Source: Deinococcus sp. JMULE3 (GTDB lineage: Bacteria; Deinococcota; Deinococci; Deinococcales; Deinococcaceae). Taken from it: a stretch of DNA of 64,000 nucleotides. The notes under the pieces were generated by a model. It was not told the DNA's origin, ran no database searches, and worked only from the letters and a program-made list of their open reading frames with translations. The stretch spans positions 868,001 through 932,000 of the forward strand of contig NZ_SGWE01000004.1 of NCBI RefSeq assembly GCF_013337115.1. Reading direction: 5' to 3'. The translations under genes were made by a program, and so were the position numbers. Shown here one piece after another: positions 60,939-64,000 of this stretch (the stretch's first letter is position 1; every line of letters starts with the position of its first letter).

Positions 60939-61456
60939 TGGGCGCCTCCGGTGGGCTGCACCTCGCCGCGCAGGGCACGGACCTGCTTGGCGGTGCGGAG
61001 GTTCTTCAGGCCGTCGAACACGGCGTAGGCGACGTTCACCTTGTTCCGGCTGCCCAGTTCCTTGGACAGCAGGTTGGTGATGCCGGCCAGTTCGGCGATC
61101 GAGCGGGGCACGGTGCCCGCGATCACGCCGGTACCGGGGCCTGCGGGCTTGAGCAGCACGCGGCTGGTGCTGTTCACACCCACGATGTCGTGGGGGATCG
61201 TGCCGTTCTCGACGGGCACCATGATCATGTTCTTGCGGGCGATGCTCTTGGCCTTCTCGATGGCCACGGGCACTTCTTTCGCCTTGCCGATGCCCATGCC
61301 CACGCGGCCGTTACGGTCGCCCAGGATCACGAGTGCAGCGAAGCGGAAGCGGCGGCCGCCCTGGTAGGTCTTGCTCGTACGGTTGACGAACAGCATCTTC
61401 TCTTCGAATTCGCTGCTTTCGCGGTCCATACGGTCGTTACGTCGGTTAGAAGTCAA
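60935..61456 (-). CDS. rpsE: 30S ribosomal protein S5
   Basis: The core is standard S5: [67 protein letters not shown] lies six bases before a TTG at 61456, giving a start LTSNRRNDR that fits known Deinococcus S5 N-termini; a GTG at 61462 and an ATG at 61429 are other options. It overlaps the end of rplR. Confidence 0.94.
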   Translation of the reverse strand: MTSNRRNDRMDRESSEFEEKMLFVNRTSKTYQGGRRFRFAALVILGDRNGRVGMGIGKAKEVPVAIEKAKSIARKNMIMVPVENGTIPHDIVGVNSTSRVLLKPAGPGTGVIAGTVPRSIAELAGITNLLSKELGSRNKVNVAYAVFDGLKNLRTAKQVRALRGEVQPTGGAQ

Positions 61457-61783
61457 GGCCACCCTCCCGCGCCGCGTCGGCGAGCGCTTTCACGCGTCCG
61501 TGGTAGCGGTACTGACCACGGTCAAAAACAACCTTCTTGACGCCCTTGGCCAGAGCGGCTTCCGCGAGGGCCTTGCCCACGGCGGTGGCGGTGTCGGTCT
61601 TGGTGCCCGTCTTGACAGCGGCGCTGCTGGCGGCAGCCACGGTGACGCCTTTGCTGTCGTCGATGATCTGGGCGTAGATGTGCTTGCTGGAGCGGTACAC
61701 GCTGAGGCGCAGGCGATCTCCGGCGGCCTGCCGCACTTTGCGGCGGGCGCGGAGCTTGCGGCGCACGGTAGTCTGGGCAGCCA

Positions 61784-61784
<1 letters not shown>
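61446..61784 (-). CDS. rplR: 50S ribosomal protein L18
   Basis: The 112-residue protein has [28 protein letters not shown] and [28 protein letters not shown], the L18 5S-rRNA-binding pattern. Its ATG overlaps the rplF stop (TAATG). Confidence 0.98.
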
Positions 61785-62341
<557 letters not shown>

Positions 62342-62431
62342 GGTCTGTCCTCCTTCTTCCTTAAATTCGGCCTGCCCGTGCGGGGGCCGAGGTCAGGTGA
62401 GATGCTCGCGCGCCGGGAATCCCTGTGGGGA

Positions 62432-62833
62432 TTACCAGAGGACGCAGATGACTTCGCCGCCGACGCCCTGCTTGCGCGCGTCGCGGTCGGCCAGCAGGCC
62501 CTTGCTCGTGGACACCACGGCGAGGCCCAGGCCACGCTGCACGCGGGGCAGGTTCTCGGCGCTCACGTACGCGCGGCGGCCGGGGCGGCTGATGCGCTCG
62601 ATGTGCTTGATGACCTGCTCGCGCTTGGCGCCGTACTTCAGGGTCAGGCGCAGCACGTCGAACTTCTGGCCTTCGGGCAGCAGGCGCTCGTAGCTGGCGA
62701 CGTAGCCTTCGGCCACGAGCAGCTTGGCGAGTTGCTCCTTGAACTTGGAGGCCGGGACGTCCACGGTCTCCTTGTGGGTGCGCGTCGCGTTGCGGATGCG
62801 CGTGAGCATATCGGCGATGGGATCACTCAACAT
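62432..62833 (-). CDS. rpsH: 30S ribosomal protein S8
   Basis: The 133-residue protein starts MLSDPIADMLTRIRNATRTHKE and ends GLLADRDARKQGVGGEVICVLW, the classical S8 sequence. GGAGG precedes the ATG. The open frame runs far upstream into the leader, but the conserved start is at 62833. It is the first gene after a break in the spc operon. Confidence 0.98.
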   Translation of the reverse strand: MLSDPIADMLTRIRNATRTHKETVDVPASKFKEQLAKLLVAEGYVASYERLLPEGQKFDVLRLTLKYGAKREQVIKHIERISRPGRRAYVSAENLPRVQRGLGLAVVSTSKGLLADRDARKQGVGGEVICVLW

Positions 62834-63079
62834 GTAGCCTCCATGGGCTGGTGTTGATCCGGGCTGGTTCCCCGCGTGGGGGCCTGCTCCCGGCAGGTGG
62901 CCCGGCCCCAGGCAAGCTGGCGGTCGGGCGCGATTCTCCCCAAGTGGAAGCGGGGGCCACAAGGTGGCGCGTCTCTTCTGTTGGGTCTTCACCACCACCG
63001 GACGATGACCTCTCAAGGCGACAGGTTCGTATCCGGGGGGCACTGCGTCCGTTCCTCTTTCAAGGCACGGCAACTTGGG

Positions 63080-63108
63080 AGTGTATCAGTTCTGGGCGGC
63101 CGCCACAA
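63080..63108 (-). promoter_or_regulatory. Promoter for rpsH and downstream genes
   Basis: On the minus strand TTGTGG (63108-63103) and TACACT (63085-63080) are exactly 17 bases apart. Confidence 0.6.
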
Positions 63109-63170
63109 GTCGGGGCGCACAAGTCCAGGTCGGGCCGCACACATCTGGATGGCCGCGCGGGCCAATGCAG

Positions 63171-63195
63171 AAGGCCTCCCGCGTGGGGAGGCCTT
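63171..63195 (-). terminator. Terminator after rpsN
   Basis: AAGGCCTCCC (63171-63180) and GGGAGGCCTT (63186-63195) form a perfect ten-base stem with a five-base loop, 16 bases past the rpsN stop. Confidence 0.75.
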
Positions 63196-63211
63196 GAGGG
63201 GTGTCAGCTGA

Positions 63212-63397
63212 TTACCAGCTGGCTTTCTTCACGCCGGGCAGTTCGCCCTTGTGCGCCATCTCGCGGATGCAGATGCGGCACAGGCCGAAGAAGCGGTAGT
63301 ACCCGCGGGCGCGACCGCAGCGGCTGCAGCGGTTGTAGTTCTGCACGGCGAACTTGTGGCCGCGCGCAGCTTTGACGACTTTCGAGGTGTTAGCCAT
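63212..63397 (-). CDS. rpsN: 30S ribosomal protein S14, zinc-binding type
   Basis: The 61-residue protein has [40 protein letters not shown], with two C-x2-C pairs for zinc (type Z). It follows rplE closely, as in other spc operons. Confidence 0.98.
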   Translation of the reverse strand: MANTSKVVKAARGHKFAVQNYNRCSRCGRARGYYRFFGLCRICIREMAHKGELPGVKKASW

Positions 63398-63410
63398 TGT
63401 TCATCCGTCC

Positions 63411-63950
63411 TTATTTGCGGAAGGGCAGGCCCATGGCTTGCAGGAGCGCGCGGGCTTCTTCGTCCGTCTTCGCGGTGGTCACGATGGTGATGTCCATGCC
63501 GCGCACCTTGTCGACCATGTCGTAGGTGATTTCGGGGAAGATCAGCTGTTCTTTGATGCCCAGGTTGTAGTTGCCGCGGCCGTCGAAGGCGTTGGGGTTC
63601 ACGCCCTTGAAGTCACGGATGCGGGGCAGGCCGATGTTGATCAGCTTTTCGAGGAACACGAACATGCGCTCGCCGCGCAGCGTGACCTTGATGCCCACGG
63701 GCATGCCCTGGCGCAGCTTGAAGTTGCTGATGCTCTTTTTCGCCTTGGTGACGATGGGCTTCTGCAGGGTGATCAGCGCCAGTTCCTTGGCGGCCTTGTC
63801 GATCGCCTTGGAGTCTTCCTTGGCGCTGCCGAGGCCTTCGTTGACGACGATCTTCTCGATGCGGGGCACGGCCATCACGCTGGAGTAGCCGAACTGCTGC
63901 ATCATCGCAGGGCGGACCTGCTCGTTGTACTTGGTTTTCAGTTGCTGCAT
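63411..63950 (-). CDS. rplE: 50S ribosomal protein L5
   Basis: The 179-residue protein reads [22 protein letters not shown] at its start (first 20 residues conserved), followed by [31 protein letters not shown] and [29 protein letters not shown], the L5 pattern. It binds 5S rRNA. The gene upstream (expected rplX) is outside the window apart from a possible stop codon at 63996-63998. Confidence 0.97.
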   Translation of the reverse strand: MQQLKTKYNEQVRPAMMQQFGYSSVMAVPRIEKIVVNEGLGSAKEDSKAIDKAAKELALITLQKPIVTKAKKSISNFKLRQGMPVGIKVTLRGERMFVFLEKLINIGLPRIRDFKGVNPNAFDGRGNYNLGIKEQLIFPEITYDMVDKVRGMDITIVTTAKTDEEARALLQAMGLPFRK

Positions 63951-64000
63951 GGTGGGTTCCTTCGAGCGGTCTCCCAGTTTTTCAGAGAGCGCCGCTCAGG

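Larger units (their letters stand above)
62834..63211. other. 378-base gap inside the spc operon
   Basis: It holds a terminator after rpsN (63171-63195), a promoter pointing to rpsH (63080-63108) and about 240 bases of leader with GC-rich hairpin-forming stretches. No gene is seen. Confidence 0.65.

Noticed and set aside
62834..63073. N-terminal extension of rpsH by about 80 codons
   Set aside because: The conserved S8 start and a good Shine-Dalgarno are at 62833; the upstream part is the leader of a promoter at 63080-63108.
63996..63998. Stop codon of rplX at the right edge
   Set aside because: Only two bases of possible coding sequence remain in the window, too little to annotate a gene.

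Overview
The window is about 70% GC, with dense, often overlapping genes, and looks like a Deinococcus chromosome. Supporting signs are the protein sequences of S5, IF-1 and RpoA, an abundance of -10 hexamers placed so that transcription would begin at the start codon (leaderless mRNAs, common in Deinococcus), and structured small repeats. Species is not assignable from sequence reading alone.

Layout. 1-12.6 kb: secreted or membrane proteins of mostly unknown role (DUF3298-like, CAP/PKD, DUF4384, M15 peptidase), a metallophosphoesterase, two DoxX-like membrane proteins, a histidine kinase coupled to a molybdopterin-fold periplasmic protein, an acyl-CoA dehydrogenase and a BTAD protein. 12.6-15.6 kb: a SoxR-type regulator with a textbook sox box facing a VOC protein, plus GNAT, DUF1697 and EamA genes. 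15.7-24 kb: a frameshifted GGDEF-EAL gene, an AAA+ ATPase, gltX, DUF1304 and the E1 alpha and beta genes of a 2-oxoacid dehydrogenase. C-rich seven-base repeats (G-quadruplex motifs on the other strand) lie at the 5' ends of three of these genes. 24.3-31.8 kb: C39-like protease with TPRs, type III polyketide synthase, aldo/keto reductase, a three-gene membrane/regulator operon, a complete IS982-family element, a nitroreductase and a lipoprotein. 31.9-40.2 kb: two GGDEF genes, ndk, a pair of nucleoside-type ABC permeases, a RodZ-like protein and an AI-2E-family permease.

40.3-43.7 kb and 58.3-64 kb carry the alpha operon (infA-rpmJ-rpsM-rpsK-rpsD-rpoA-rplQ) and the spc operon (rplE-rpsN, then rpsH-rplF-rplR-rpsE-rpmD-rplO-secY-adk), all on the minus strand. 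They are separated by a 14.5 kb accessory block: a PadR/DUF4188 pair, a zinc-protease-like gene, a TPR-GGDEF-EAL protein, an epimerase and a seven-gene cluster.

That cluster (49.96-58.1 kb) is the most system-like part of the window. It encodes a SWIM zinc-finger protein, a DUF5691-type repeat protein, a small membrane protein, a MoxR-type AAA+ ATPase, a DUF3883-like nuclease-fold protein of strikingly low GC, a DUF5682 protein and a VWA protein. All are tightly coupled behind one promoter overlapped by a perfect 17-bp palindrome. The set resembles known MoxR/VWA NTP-dependent systems suspected of roles in biological conflict; the low-GC nuclease-like insert is the novel part. The MoxR and DUF5691 genes each carry two apparent one-base deletions, as does the GGDEF-EAL gene once. 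These could be sequence errors in G runs or real decay.

Two related 130-137 bp hairpin repeats (44.48 and 48.87 kb) are also notable; one sits in frame inside the DUF4188 gene.
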